A DNA stretch of 64,000 nt from Pseudomonas fragi (GTDB lineage Bacteria > Pseudomonadota > Gammaproteobacteria > Pseudomonadales > Pseudomonadaceae), in NCBI RefSeq assembly GCF_900105835.1, contig NZ_LT629783.1, forward strand, positions 930,001-994,000, written 5' to 3'. This document shows positions 63,716 through 64,000 of the stretch, in pieces; within the stretch, counting starts at the first letter, position 1; the number at the start of each line of letters is the position of its first letter. Both the position numbers and the translations under genes were made by a program. The notes below the pieces were generated by a model. The model did no database searches. It was not told the DNA's origin and saw nothing but the letters and a program-made list of their open reading frames with translations.

Positions 63716-64000
63716 AACACTCGCCTTGCCCCTGGTCGCGTTGCTGTTGACGGGGCTGGCCCACGCCGCCGACAAACCGCAACGCATCGTCTCCACCACC
63801 CCCAGCGTGACCGGCATCTTGCTGGCAATAAATGCACCTGTGATTGCCACCGCCGCTGCCGCACCCAGCCGCCTGACAGATGCCAAGGGGTTTTTCCGGC
63901 AGTGGGCCGAAGTCGCCGACCAGCGCGCAGTGCAAGTGCTGTATCCCAACCTGCAGTTTGATCTTGAGGCCGTGATCGGCTGGGCCCCTGACCTGCTGGT
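63708..64000 (+). CDS. FepB-like periplasmic ferric-chelate-binding protein (partial, 5' end)
   Basis: Ninety-seven codons are present; the gene leaves the window at its right edge. A signal peptide, MLRTLALPLVALLLTGLAHA, precedes KPQRIVSTTPSVTGILLAINAP, then RLTDAKGFFRQWAEVADQR and AVQVLYPNLQFDLEAV. The order and wording closely follow E. coli FepB (recalled), the periplasmic protein for ferric enterobactin. The ATG overlaps the monooxygenase stop by 8 bp, so the two are translated together. Permease genes probably follow outside the window. Confidence 0.88.
   Translation, partial: MLRTLALPLVALLLTGLAHAADKPQRIVSTTPSVTGILLAINAPVIATAAAAPSRLTDAKGFFRQWAEVADQRAVQVLYPNLQFDLEAVIGWAPDLL

Overview
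This 64 kb window looks like a chromosomal stretch of a fluorescent-group Pseudomonas. The evidence is high GC, a cobalamin-riboswitch cbtBA-cobE-cobM operon, a periplasmic fatty-acid cis/trans isomerase, the cysI-DUF934 pair, a dhcR-dhcAB-atoB block in the order I recall from P. aeruginosa, and several GTGGGAGCGGGCTTGC-type REP pairs. I see no rRNA, tRNA, CRISPR array, integrase or transposase.

Layout. 1-3.5 kb: the 5' end of a CHASE3 sensor kinase, a divergent single-domain receiver, then a cobalamin riboswitch with a terminator ahead of cobalt-transport and cobalamin genes. 3.6-10.5 kb: nfuA, cti and B12-dependent metH; the cti/metH intergenic region holds a MetR-type palindrome. 10.5-25 kb: two very large proteins with leucine-rich repeats and a C-terminal NEL-type E3 ubiquitin-ligase domain (2157 and 1694 residues). 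They flank a DUF2970 gene, a 37-residue membrane protein, cysI and its DUF934 partner. 25-29.7 kb: sohB, a histidine phosphatase, an SCP2 protein, an APH-like phosphotransferase and an SDR. 29.7-32.7 kb: an orphan TccC-like RHS protein.

32.8-52.6 kb is a catabolic island. The minus strand carries a type I extradiol dioxygenase and an ipdA-ipdB-hydratase-ipdC run, the module known from steroid C/D-ring degradation. Also on the minus strand are a thiolase/DUF35-MaoC pair, a DUF1302 outer-membrane protein, an MBL-fold hydrolase, an acyl-CoA synthetase, an Old Yellow Enzyme, a BaiE-like NTF2 protein and two SDRs. The plus strand carries an MFS transporter, a meta-cleavage-product hydrolase and a BaiCD/BaiH-like reductase. 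Together these would import a polycyclic acid, activate it with CoA, modify its rings, shorten a side chain and cleave the rings. Steroid or bile acid is my preferred substrate and a diterpenoid is an alternative. Genes for A-ring dehydrogenation and hydroxylation are not in the window. A 12-bp dyad followed by GATG (GTCY-N4-GGACGATG) precedes the three promoters of this island and is the best candidate for a shared operator.

52.8-58.3 kb: LysR-dhcAB-atoB, then a divergent HxlR/MFS pair. 58.3-64 kb: a FepC-like ATPase, an IclR regulator, a TonB-dependent receptor, a flavin-dependent LLM monooxygenase and the start of a FepB-like binding protein. This resembles an uptake system for an iron chelate coupled to an enzyme that may attack the chelator. 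A 17-bp palindrome upstream of the ATPase gene recurs, 13 of 17 positions matching, upstream of the receptor gene, which suggests control by the adjacent IclR protein.

All functional calls come from reading translations and recalled family features. No database search was run.
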